64,000 bases of DNA from Vesta saturnalis. Taxonomy: Eukaryota > Arthropoda > Insecta > Coleoptera > Lampyridae. Location: positions 783,501 through 847,500 of the forward strand of contig JARFJB010000749.1 in the NCBI GenBank assembly GCA_036346205.1, in the 5' to 3' direction. Shown here in pieces: positions 10,322 to 20,500 of the stretch (its first letter is position 1; the number at the start of each line of letters is the position of its first letter). A program made the position numbers and the translations under genes. Below the pieces are notes generated by a model. The model ran no database searches. It had not been told where the DNA came from and worked only from the letters and a program-made list of their open reading frames with translations.

Positions 10322-12406
10322 ATGGCGCCAAATGAAGTTGTTCGAGCAGGAATTGCCATAAGTGAATATCTTGTAAATTGGCTTAGACATGTATACTTGA
10401 CAAGAAGATTAGGAAAAAAAAGCGTTGGTGGGTGAGACCGTGGATAGCACGACGTGATAAAATGGGGGTGTTAATGCGTTTGTTAAGAGAATGGTCTGCT
10501 GAAGATCGAACTATGTTTCACAATCACCTCAGAATGTCCGAAACACAATTTGAAGAACTTCTTGCCAAAGTAACGCCGCTAATTGAAAAGCAAAACACAA
10601 CCATGAGAGAAGCTCTGTCTGCCAGACTAAAACTGCAAATTGTATTGAGATATCTCGCAGCTGGAGATTGTTTTGGAACACTCGAAGCTTTATATCGTGT
10701 ATCTAGATGCTCCATATCACATTTTTTACCAGAGGTATTAGCCGCTATTTATGAAGTTCTGGAATACTGTATCAAGGTTAGTATCTAATTAAATTATTTT
10801 CCACATAAACTATTGAAAAATAAAATAATGCATTAATACTTTTAACAAAATAATTTTATTGAAAAAAAAGTATAACGTAAGTTTAATCGTAATTATTATG
10901 TATGGTCGAAAGAGCTTGAGATAAGACATCATATGCTGATCCTTCTGAATATCCTTCTTGGTCCTGCATGATAGGAGTTGCGGCAGAGGTTGTTATGTCA
11001 CTATTGCTTGAGTACACGGTATACGGTGATGGAACAGCTGTAGATGTATTTGACAAAGCATGTTCCATCCTGAAGAGGTACATGCGTTCTTCGGTCATAA
11101 CATTTTGTAGTTTCGTTTGGCATATCAAGGCACGATCTAGAGGCATTTTCTTAAGCTGAACTGCCAGACTTCTGCAGAAGTGATCAAATTCATTATCAGT
11201 CTCTATGTTTTGTGAAGCTATGGTACCTAACTTATCTATTGCTCTTTCCACAGCGGAAATTCCAGGCAAATTAAGCCTTCGCGAAGAAGATGGAGTGTTT
11301 AAGTTTGCCTCAGGAATAGTTTTTCTGCTGCGTTTGCTTTGTTGTGATAGTTGCGTTTCATTATTAGAAACTATGCCATCATTTGTTACAGCAGGTAGAG
11401 AATCACCTGTTGCTCAGGTGTATCCTCGATATCCGGGTCATTCCCTTCTTCTGAATCACCCTCGGCATGATTTTGTGGCGATAGGGCCCTTTTGCGTTGA
11501 GGAACCTGAAACAGAGACCTATACTAGCATACTATAATATTATATATAAGGCGAAGAAGGTGGAATTCCTAGACATTCTTGTATATGTATATATTAATTA
11601 TAATATTTTGTATATGGTTTTGTTTTTACAGGTGCCTACAACCATTAATGAATGGGAAAAGTAATTAAGGAATATTACATTCGTTGGAACTTCCCTAATT
11701 GCTGTGGAGCTTTGGATGGCAAACATGTTGCCATTCGCTGTCCTGAAAAGTCGGGTTCATATTTCTTCAACTATAAAAATACCTTGAGCGTGATTCTTTT
11801 TGCAGTTGTAGATGCTGACTATAACTTTCTATATATTGACGTCGGCACAAATGGCAAAGCAAATGATGCATTAGTGTTTTCCAAATGTACATTCAACGAA
11901 GCTCTGGAGAACAATTCGCTCAATATACCCGAGAATGGTGTTTTTGTGGGCGACGACGCTTTTCCTCTAAGGACATACCTTTTAAAACCCTATAGCAAGA
12001 GATCATTAACTAGAAAGGAAAGAATATTTAATTATCGGCTATCTCGAGCTCGTCGTCTATCAGAAAATGCATTTGGCATACTTGTGTCTCGTTTTAGAAT
12101 ATTCGAAAAGCCTATCCCTCTCAAAGTAGAAACAACTGAAATATTGGTGAAAAGTGCTTGTGTTCTTCACAACTGGCTCAGAAAAACCTCTACAAATAAC
12201 GCCCCATATGTAACTGAAGGATTGGTTGATGTTGAATTATGGGAATTGTTCCTGGAGTTTGGCGGCAAGGTGCACATGAAGGTCTCAGAGAAATAACACT
12301 TGCTACAAGTAACAACCACACGAAACTTGCTGCCACTATACGTGATGCTTATGTGAATCTGTTCTGTTCAACTGAAATTGTAGAATGGCAGTGGAGAATG
12401 ATTTAA
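10322..12406 (+). pseudogene. Harbinger transposase (two exons, minor frameshifts)
   Basis: Exon 1 runs from ATG 10322 (MAPNEVVRAG...) to 10776. An A-homopolymer near 10420 needs one extra base to join this start to the long frame RPWIARRDKMG...EEYLCIK-type text. A donor (AAG|GTTAGT) and an acceptor (TTTTTACAG at 11631) bound an 855-bp intron. Exon 2 encodes the DDE_Tnp_4 core: CGALDGKHV (first Asp), VGTNGKANDALVF (second Asp) and RLSENAFGIL (Glu), with a final EWQWRMI stop at 12404-12406. One-base shifts occur just after the splice (about 11655) and near 12265. It cuts and pastes the element; nuclear. Homopolymer shifts could be sequencing errors. Confidence 0.85.
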
Positions 12407-12903
12407 AAGTTTTGTTGTCGTTTTATAATTTGTTGTCTTGCACAATAAAGCAATTAATTTTTAAACTGCTTTGTTATTTATTTATAGGTACAGTGTGGGG
12501 AAACCAAGACGAAGTGGAGCATTCTAAATCTAAATTATAAAATAATAATAAGAAAATGATATACTTACTGCAGTTCCTGTGTGCTCATGGTATACAAACT
12601 GCATGCAGGAATGTATCAGCTTGTTTGTACCAAAATAGTTTTGGGACATAAACGTCATCTGGCCCTGTACCACTTTTTACGGATTTATTTACTTTAGCCA
12701 GTTCCGATGAATATCGCGTACGGATTGTTTTTATTTTTAATTTAATATCCTCCTGAATACTCAGCTCTTTTACGATTTCCTTTAATGCGTTTTCTCTATG
12801 GACTTTATTTTATACGTCTCTGCTTTAGTATTCCAAAGACACTGCCGGTCTTTCATTAAACTCAAAATTAGTGGGTGTGATCGTCTTTCCACTTAAACAC
12901 CAT
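10883..12903 (-). pseudogene. Harbinger accessory MADF/BESS-like DNA-binding protein (two exons)
   Basis: Minus-strand exon 1 (12903-12569) carries MADF-domain text: PLILSLMKDRQCLWNTKAET, KEIVKELSIQEDIKLKIKTI and FWYKQADTFLHA. A donor (CTGCA|GTAAGTAT) and acceptor (TGTTTCAG|GTTCC, exon 2 from 11505) are canonical. Exon 2 ends with a BESS-like region, DNEFDHFCRSLAVQLKKMPL, then a Ser/Thr-rich tail and stop at 10883. Such proteins help import or target Harbinger transposases. One-base shifts near 12870, 12585 and 11410 break the frame. Its exon 2 lies inside the transposase intron, and the transposase exon 2 lies inside its intron. Confidence 0.75.
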
Positions 12904-13140
12904 TATAAAACCACCACTGTAGCACACTGTTTACTTTAAATTTAATTATTTAGGTACGCAGAAAAAAGCACGTGTTCTTCTTGTTGCAATTTAGCAGTCA
13001 CTGTGGATGAATCACTGCATAAACTGCATGTTTTCACGGTCCTCCAAAGTGAACAAAAGTAGAACACGTTCAACTTTGTTCACTGTTCATCTTGGATGAT
13101 CACTTTTGATGATTTTTTGTTTACACGGTTCATTTTTTAT

Positions 13141-13197
13141 TCACTTTGGATGATTCATCCGGGATGATCATCCAAAGTGTACCGTGAAAACGGTCCT
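13141..13197 (-). repeat. Harbinger right terminal inverted repeat
   Basis: Reverse complement of 10198-10254 with two mismatches. Followed by the TAA target duplicate. Confidence 0.9.
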
Positions 13198-14479
13198 TAA
13201 GGAAACAATAATTTCTTTAATATTACATTAATTACAAATCATATTCTAACTGTAGTATTAATATAAATAAATAATTTGTTCAAATTCTTTGGTTCTATTT
13301 CGTTGTCAAGGTTACTTTATGGCACAACAGTACAGCACGCATGCCATAAAGTGACAAATTATTAACGATTTTGACATTAATAACCGAGGCATTCTAACGT
13401 TCGTCGACGACAAAAATTTTTTGTACATTTAACAGGCTGAATTGATTCAAAATTTTTGTTAGGTACACAGAGGAGTGTAAAATAAGTAGGCTAGAATTTT
13501 AAAAATATTCAAACCCAAATTTTTACCAATGTTTTTTCAGTTATTAATGTGCTTCATGAGGCAGTCTACACTTTGGATAAATACTAACAATACTTTTCAC
13601 TAATTGTAATCCATGCAAATCTGATAAAAATTCTTCACAACCAACCAGATGTGTTGATTAAAATTGATTTAAACAAGCAGAAAGTTTGTGTTATGCTGCA
13701 TTTTGTAATAATTGTGTAAAATTTGAGTGTTTTATAGTTAACGTTTAATTGAGATGCTGGTAGCATGTTTCGACAAAACACTATTCAAATGTATATCATA
13801 TGCAAATGTTAAACCCCCATTAGTTATTAAACTTGTGAACCTTTTATGCATTTCATGAATGAATGCAAATGTTTTAAATTGTTATCAGAACTCAATATAC
13901 CTACATTTTTAATGGTCCATTTACATAAGGCTATAATGTAACCAAAGTTCTGTGATAAAAATGACATCCTTGTTTACTTAACAAAATTTGAAAGAATTTA
14001 ATTGCTTTAATCACATATTCTGATGATGAGAAATGATTATAGAAATAGGTATTAATAAACTATTTATTCTATATAAAACAATTACACTAAATTAAAATAC
14101 AAAATAACCACACTAATATAGAAACAAACTGCTTGTAAGTACCTAATATGAAATTTAATTTTGTTACTCTGTTTCACAAAAATTATGAATACAAAAAAAG
14201 GCAAAAATGTTACCCATTTTACAACTTTATATTATAATTCTAATCCATAAATGATACACTAGAGCTTTCTCTGTTATGGTTTCCACTGCAGACATGTGTG
14301 GAACGATTGTTATTACTACTGCCCATATTACAATTATAACTTGTAACTGTACCACAATTTTATACTATATAACACTATGAATTACCGCAGCAGCACAATA
14401 CATGTGTGCTCATACAACATGGTTTTTTAATTTTTACAAAATTACATATTAATTCACTCTTTCATTTTGCAGAATATAG

Positions 14480-15185
14480 TCCACACTTGTAAGGTTTTAA
14501 AAGTGTGAACATTAACAACCATATAAATTTGGCTTTAGGTTGTGTCACATTGATCATATTCATAATTAATATTTGATGTATGTGTGACAAGTTAACATAT
14601 TAAAATGGACTTTAATTTTGAAATACTTTCACATTAGTCACACTGTAAGCAGTATACAAAATATGCATCGCAAGATGACATATTAACATTTTGTAGAATA
14701 TTCACACTGATTAGATTTGTAATTAAAGTTGTAGTGTGTATTAATGGAGGTTTAAATTGCCCTTTCCTTTTTATGAATTACATTAATCACATTTGTAATT
14801 AGAACTTGGGAATGTGTATTAAACTAAAGTTTTAAACATTGATTCCATTTTGATGAATAATCACAATGAACACATTTTAATTACTACTAGAAGTTGTAAA
14901 ATTGCGCTTTCATTTTGATGAATAATCACATTGGTCATATTTCTAATTAGTAGTTGAAGTACTAGTTGAAATATGTCTTAATTGATGCTTTTTTAAATTG
15001 CGCTTTAATGTTGATGAATAATCACATTTGTAATTAGTAGTTGAACTGTGTACTAATTGATGTTTGTTTAAATTGCGCCTCAATTTTGATGAATAATCAC
15101 AATGATTACATTTGTAATTAGTACATGAAGTGTGAACTAATTGATGTTGTATTAAATAGCGTTTCGATTTTGATGAATAATCACA
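14480..15185 (-). pseudogene. Decayed finger array downstream of the stop
   Basis: After the TAA of the upstream gene, repeats of about 84 bp still encode CDYSSK...HQL.HTS finger text on the minus strand, with growing numbers of gaps and stops toward 14480. They were once part of the same array, so the gene has lost its C-terminal fingers. Confidence 0.75.
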
Positions 15186-16349
15186 TTAATCACATTTGTA
15201 ATTACAATTAGTGCTTGAAGTGTGTTTTAATTGATGTTGCGTTAAACTGCGCTTCCATTTTGAGGAATAATCACATTGATTACATTTATAATTAGCACTT
15301 AACATGTGCGTTAATTGATGATATTTTAAATTGCGTTTCGATTTTGATGAATAATCACATTGATCACATTTGTAAATAGTGGTTGAAGTGTGTATTGGTT
15401 GATGTTGTTTTAAGGATTGCTTCCATTTTGATGAAAAATCACATTGGTCACATTTGTAATTGATAATTGAAGTGTGTGTTAGTTGATGTTGTTTTAAACT
15501 TTGCTTCCATGTTGATGAATAATCACATTGATTACATTTGTAATTAGTAGTTGAAATGTGTACTAATTGATGGTTTTTTAAATTGCGCTTCCATTTTGAT
15601 GAATAATCACATTGATTACATTTGTAATTAGCACTTAACATGTGCGTTAATTGATGATATTTTAAATTGCGTTTCAATTTTGATGAATAATCACATTGAT
15701 CACATTTGTAAATAGTGGTCGAAGTGTGTATTGGTTGATGTTGTTTTAAGGATTGCCTCCATTTTGATGAAAAATCACATTGATCACATTTGTAATTGAT
15801 AATTGAAGTGTGTATTAGTTGATGTTGTTTTAAACTTTGCTTCCATTTTGATGAATAATCACATTGATTGCATTTGTAATTAGTAGTTGAAGTGTGTATT
15901 AGTTGATGTTGTTTTAAACTTTGCTTCAATTTTGATGAATAAACACACTGATCACATTTATAATTAGTACTTGAAGCATGTACCAATAGATGTCTTCTTA
16001 GGTACTTTTTGAAATATGTAGAGTAGTCACATTTTTGACATTTAAATTTACCATGTGAAGTATAAGTAGTAAAATGTTTGCACTTCAATTTTGTAGAGTA
16101 ATCATCTTCATTACACCCATGTAATATAAGTGAAGCATCATTTAATGTCGAATGAATTTGAGTATTAATACTATTTATTGAATATGAAACATCATTTTCA
16201 AATGCACATTTTATATTATTAGAAACCAAATTAATTTCCTGTTTTATATCATTATTTATAATGACTTCTTGCTGGATAAGGAACAAATCGATTGACCTTT
16301 CTTCTTTAGGTTCCAATTTAATTATATTTTTATCAACGGTAGCTGACAT
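15186..16349 (-). CDS. Lineage-specific C2H2 zinc-finger protein, 387 aa, C-terminally truncated
   Basis: ATG at 16349 is shared in position with the paralogues. Residues 1-100 form the family's N-terminal domain: KNIIKLEPKEE (IKLEP, a SUMO-acceptor type site), IDLFLIQQEVIINNDIKQE (IKQE, a second one) and NIKCAF. Ten fingers follow from Cys104 every 28 residues, C-x2-C-x12-H-x3-H, with Tyr or Phe two residues after the second Cys and TS-x-x-N-YK linkers in place of TGEKPYK. The frame ends when CAA (Gln of an eleventh finger) becomes TAA. Fingers 3-6 and 7-10 are a four-finger duplication. Probably a nuclear DNA-binding regulator; target unknown. Whether the shortened form is used cannot be told. 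Confidence 0.85.
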   Translation of the reverse strand: MSATVDKNIIKLEPKEERSIDLFLIQQEVIINNDIKQEINLVSNNIKCAFENDVSYSINSINTQIHSTLNDASLILHGCNEDDYSTKLKCKHFTTYTSHGKFKCQKCDYSTYFKKYLRRHLLVHASSTNYKCDQCVYSSKLKQSLKQHQLIHTSTTNYKCNQCDYSSKWKQSLKQHQLIHTSIINYKCDQCDFSSKWRQSLKQHQPIHTSTTIYKCDQCDYSSKLKRNLKYHQLTHMLSANYKCNQCDYSSKWKRNLKNHQLVHISTTNYKCNQCDYSSTWKQSLKQHQLTHTSIINYKCDQCDFSSKWKQSLKQHQPIHTSTTIYKCDQCDYSSKSKRNLKYHQLTHMLSANYKCNQCDYSSKWKRSLTQHQLKHTSSTNCNYKCD

Positions 16350-16480
16350 CTTGAACTGTTCGCAAGGTTAATTAAAACGTTCCTATTTTAATTAGATGGA
16401 AAACGTGTATAAAACGTTGAGGTTCAGAGCAGTCAGTGTGTAGAAAGCTATTCACTAATTAGCCCTTACTTCTTTATATA
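16350..16480 (-). promoter_or_regulatory. Conserved 5' region of the zinc-finger genes, with TATA box
   Basis: On the minus strand TATATAAAG (16472-16480) is followed by a block CTAATTAGTGAATAGCTT, then CTACACAC, and just before the ATG by AACCTTG.GAACAGTTCAAG. The same blocks, in the same order and spacing, precede the genes at 47883 and 60444. The near-ATG block is also found at 30468-30500. This is consistent with a compact TATA promoter starting transcription about 100 bp upstream of the ATG. Confidence 0.6.
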
Positions 16481-16801
16481 CACTATCAGCACAGCTTATT
16501 TGTACACTGACATATGGGCCCAGTGGGTTTCACAAACCAAAATAATTGTTTACAAACTATTATTGTTTACTTTACGAGAAAAGTCATTTAACGGGTGTGG
16601 AGGGAGTAAAAGATGGCAGAAAGCGGAAGTGTTATATGTCAGTTTATTATAGGCGTATCATACGCTAATTTACTGACCTTAAACTGTAAAGTATTTAAAC
16701 ACATCCATTATTACATTTATCACTGCTAATGTACAAAATAATATGATTTATGAGTGGAAAATGTAAAGCTGTTGGAGAAACAAAAAGCGTAAATATCTTT
16801 G

Positions 16802-16890
16802 AAAATTAAAATATACGGTAACCTAGAATCCTCTCAATGGATTGTAGGTTACAGTAGCTTGGATGCTAGGTTACCGTAGATTTTAATTTT
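16802..16890. repeat. Palindromic hairpin repeat, copy at ZNF unit 2
   Basis: About 30-bp arms beginning AAAATTAAAAT.TACGGTAAC fold back on their complement around a 29-bp spacer. The same 89-bp unit is at 30966-31054. It looks like a short hairpin transposon or a structural element carried with the segmental duplication. Confidence 0.7.
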
Positions 16891-17370
16891 CCTCTTTGTT
16901 TCCATTTTGTTTGACAGATTGAGGTTATAATTCGCCAAATTTCGCGTGGTAGAAGACACGGCGCATTTGAAAACAGCTGATTATGCAGTGGCGGAGCTTA
17001 CTAATATGTCTGGAGGGGCTTGTAATTCATGGAGGGTATGAAAGATGAATTTAAGGATACACACAAATTAATGCACGTATTCTGCAGTTAAAGGCCTATT
17101 AAATAAATATTTTATCAAATATTCAAATCACTATTCTTTTTGTTAATGACGGTGTAGTATGCTGAAACAAAAAAAAATTAAGCATCCGTAGTATTCACAA
17201 CATATAAAATAAGTCAGTATTTTATTACTGTAAATACTATTTTTTATACACAAGTCAATCTTCTTTTATAAAATTACGAAAGCATATTTTTTGTGCGATC
17301 GTTCATTTTTGTCAATTTACTGTCACTGTTTTGACAACAGTAGGTGGTATTTACTGTTTAATGAGTCTAA

Positions 17371-17401
17371 CTGAACGGTAAGTAATTTACTTACCGTTCA
17401 G
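17371..17401. repeat. Perfect 15-bp inverted repeat with 1-bp spacer
   Basis: CTGAACGGTAAGTAA, one T, and its exact complement. It lies near a degenerate GTTTACCGAT pair at about 17826 and 17890. It could be abutted transposon ends. Confidence 0.7.
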
Positions 17402-17439
17402 CGAACAGTAAGTGAAATTCATAGTTTACTGAAACTCCT

Positions 17440-17901
17440 GCCAGAGTTTTGGGTATAGTATTATTTATTAATATTAAAATTAAATGTACAATTGTTACAA
17501 TTGGAAATGATAATAACGCCCGTTTCAAGAAGATTTGTATTCACAGAATGTATTGCTTGTTGAGACGTAGAAGCCACTGGTTCTAACACTTCATCATCAT
17601 GCAGAATTTTGTCGCCTTGATTAGCAGAATTTCTGACACAATTATTTTACGACTGTCACGTTAACATTCAGGTTACTAAGGAAACATTACATACGCTTGA
17701 GACGGCTTGTGGTAATCTTTTAAGCAATTTTGTGATAAAATAAAATGTGTTTTGCCTACATTTTGCCATCAAACGTATTGTTGATCGCACAAAAAATAGC
17801 ATAAGCATTTCGAACAGTAAGGAGTTTACCGATCTCCTCCAATATTGGCGACTGAGCGAAGCGAAGTCGCCAAACATTATCGTCGATCGGTAAACTGTCA
17901 C
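17440..17901 (-). pseudogene. Possible Crypton-like gene tail
   Basis: On the minus strand one frame reads QGDKILHDDEVLEPVASTSQ followed by LLETGVIIISNCNNCTFNFN. Such an acidic and Ser-rich tail closing with NC..CTFN is seen in insect Crypton-like recombinase genes. Upstream, about 17850, RR.LATSLRSVANIGGD weakly recalls the FRRSSATLL..GGD region. A 77-codon frame (17668-17901) overlaps but has no family resemblance. Tentative. Confidence 0.3.
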
Positions 17902-18990
17902 TGCTCTTAATACTTAATATACTATAAACTACCCACGATGTTTTATAATCTCTAATAAGCTACTGGCAATTCTGTTTTTAGTTTATTTTGTGGTAAATAT
18001 GACATTAAAAACATTTACAGTCAACAAAAAGTTTAATCAATTAACTTTTGACAATTTGAGTGTTATTTAAGAGTATTCGTTGCCGAGATTTTAAATATGT
18101 ATTTATAATGTCAACACATTTATTTAAATATTATTCGCCACTTTTCAAAAAAATCATTTTCTAACAAAACAAACAAAGTAATATATCGCTCAGCCGCATA
18201 CCTCAAAGCAAATTGAGTACTGGAGGTTCAATCGTCTAAACCCTAACATTACTCATGCTCGCGATTTGATTTTAAATTTTAACTGTTATAATTAAAACTC
18301 TTTGGAACAACGGTAGAAGTAAGGAAACTTATCTATATTTACATATAAAACACAAATCTTTCTTATCTAAATTTATAGATCATTTTTTGTAACATATAAT
18401 TCGATAACTGGCTATAGTTTCTAACACGGTTGCATGGTACTTTTCTACTTTTAATGATTTATGCACAAATACTTCAATATTTATTATAAATAGTTATATA
18501 ATAAGCATGGTCATAAACTTTTTTATAACTCATCATCGCAACGTGAAGGTTAATTTTTATCCGGCATTTGGAAGTATGCAACACTTTCTAATGAGTCATT
18601 ACCGTATCATTACATCAAGATCCAATCTTTCACTATATGTCCATATTTAAGATTGTGTAATACCGTTGGAGAAACCCAAGGTTAAACCTTTCACTTGTAA
18701 CTGTTGACTATATTTTTTATACATTGTATCTAGTATAAGTAAAACCATAATAAGTTGATGGATTTTGGTCACTGTACTCTATTTAATAGTGCCAAGAAGT
18801 TCGCCAGAACAGGTTGCAGCGCAGATTTAATCTAGCGCCAATTTTAGGTGCCACCTGTAGTAAATTGCCATCCTAACACGGATAGAATTGTGATCGATAG
18901 ATGCAAAAAAAATGGTTTTACCTTTCTAGTTTTTTCAAAGTAACTGAATTATTCTAATGTTGTTTTACACATATAAGTAGAAGGGGCACT
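17902..18990. other. Unassigned AT-rich region
   Basis: No protein, RNA or repeat structure recognised on either strand. Confidence 0.4.
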
Positions 18991-18999
18991 GCAACCCCC

Positions 19000-19925
19000 A
19001 CCACTTTTTTATGAAGATATACTCCCACCCGTGATGTCGAGGTCACACCCCGTGGCCAAGTCCGCTTTCACCACGTGATCCTCCCCCACGCGAGCATGAC
19101 CATTTCCAGCTGATTAGCCCTGTACGCATACTGCCCCAAGCTGCACGTTCTGATTGGAGGACCTAAGGGCCGTCGACGCCCCTTGTTTCTGGTTGGCCTA
19201 GCTCTACTCTCTCTGCTTTAATTGGAGGCCTATTCTGATTGGTGGGTTTGTGGCACTATCTAGTGGTATATTTTTAAAAGTGGATGTAGGTCCCTGTAAT
19301 TGTTATGGCGGGAACAATTGAAATTTAAAATAATATTCTAATAATGGGGGTCCGATTCCATCTTGCAAGACAGCTATAGAGCTCCGGAACTTGTTCGCGG
19401 GTCTTCGCCCATTGCGGGCCCCCTTGTTTCTTATGGAGGGAAAACTTGAAATTTGAAATAGTATTCTAATAATAGGGACCCGGTTGCATCTCGCAAGACA
19501 GCGATAGGGCTCCGGAAATTGTTTCAGGGTCTAACCTCTTACAGCACCTCCTTGATTGTTTGTGAGTCCATCTAGTGGTGTATTTTTAAAACTAATGAAT
19601 ATTTTCTGTAACAGAGGTTGATCGTGGTTCCACCTAATAGTATATTTTAAAAGTAGATTTAACTGTTATGGCGAGGAATTTGATATAGTATTCTAATAAT
19701 GGGGTCGCATACTACCTCATAAGACACCGTCAAGACTCTTAAACTTTTCAGAGTCTTAACCCCACTGCAGTGGCCCTCTTGTTTGGCTGTTTGTGGAGCC
19801 ATCTAGTTGTGTATTTTCTAAAAAGCTAATTGCAGATTTCTGTAATGGGGTCTGATCGTGGTTCTATCTATCAGTATATTTTAAAGGTAGTTTGAAATAG
19901 CATTCCGAAACTAAGATCTCATAGG
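19000..19925. repeat. GC-richer repeat region related to the foldback element
   Basis: Three loosely repeated units contain ATCTAGTGGT(A/G)TATTTTT (about 19258, 19571, 19804), TATTCTAATAATGGGG and CTTGCAAGACAG. The reverse complement of 19555-19630 matches 37447-37510 in the foldback loop (ATTACAGAAAA...ACACCACTAGATGG). 19300-19375 matches the reverse complement of about 40790-40845. Several inverted CCAAT boxes (19153, 19221, 19238) parallel those at 40838-40983. It is probably an old relative of the 35419-41224 element. No coding capacity seen. Confidence 0.6.
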
Positions 19926-20500
19926 AAGTAAGAGTTTCCTGTAACATAATAATAATTTATTATAAGTAAAGATTGGATTATGTGCTAAATGTGTATCCTT
20001 ATTTATTGGTATATTTGCCTTACACTTGAGATATACGCGTTTCATGCCTTTTAATAGCAATTCAAGGTAATTTATTTAGCGCATATTTGCATATATCGCC
20101 CAAAAAGCATTTTAATGCATATATACACGTTTAATGTGCATGTTGAGGTATATTTTATTATTTGTGGAAGACACAATTAAAAATTCCAAGATATTTTTTA
20201 GTTTCAAAATTCTTAGAATTTTCTAACCTAAGCTTAAAAGAATATTGCAGAGCGGTAATTTTTATTGAAAAATTTTTTTAGGGTTATAAATTTTATGCAT
20301 AATAAAACACTTACATGTCACTTTTACTATTTAAAAAGAGGGTTATACAGGTGATTTTAACTAAAAAAAGATTAAATATTTGATATTTTACATAAATTAC
20401 TTTGCGATAACTAACACGTTTTTAAAGTATCTTGCCTGGTTAAGGTTAGTTGATTATTGCACCTACTTCTGTAAACAACGGTTATTCTTATTTTATCGAA
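19926..20500. other. Unassigned AT-rich region
   Basis: No gene or repeat recognised. Confidence 0.4.

Larger units (their letters stand above)
10198..13197 (+). mobile_element. PIF/Harbinger DNA transposon, 3,000 bp
   Basis: Terminal inverted repeats of 57 bp (10198-10254 and 13141-13197, 55 of 57 matching) begin AGG(C/A)CCGTTTTCACGGT. A 3-bp TAA target duplication (10195-10197, 13198-13200) flanks them, as expected for this superfamily. Inside are the two genes typical of Harbingers: a DDE transposase on the plus strand and a MADF/Myb-like protein on the minus strand. Only small frameshifts separate it from an intact element, so it is fairly young. It sits exactly at the left edge of zinc-finger segmental copy 2. 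Confidence 0.92.
13201..17080 (-). repeat. Zinc-finger segmental copy 2
   Basis: This unit comprises a 3' flank (13201-14480), a decayed finger tail, the finger gene (15186-16349), its promoter region (16350-16520) and an upstream flank up to about 17080. The 3' flank matches copy 1 and, less closely, copy 3. The upstream flank (16500-16890) matches 30600-31054 of copy 3, and 16960-17080 matches 59938-60050 of copy 5 in reverse. Confidence 0.8.

Noticed and set aside
11205..11537. 110-codon plus-strand frame in the Harbinger intron
   Set aside because: Antisense to exon 2 of the MADF-like gene.
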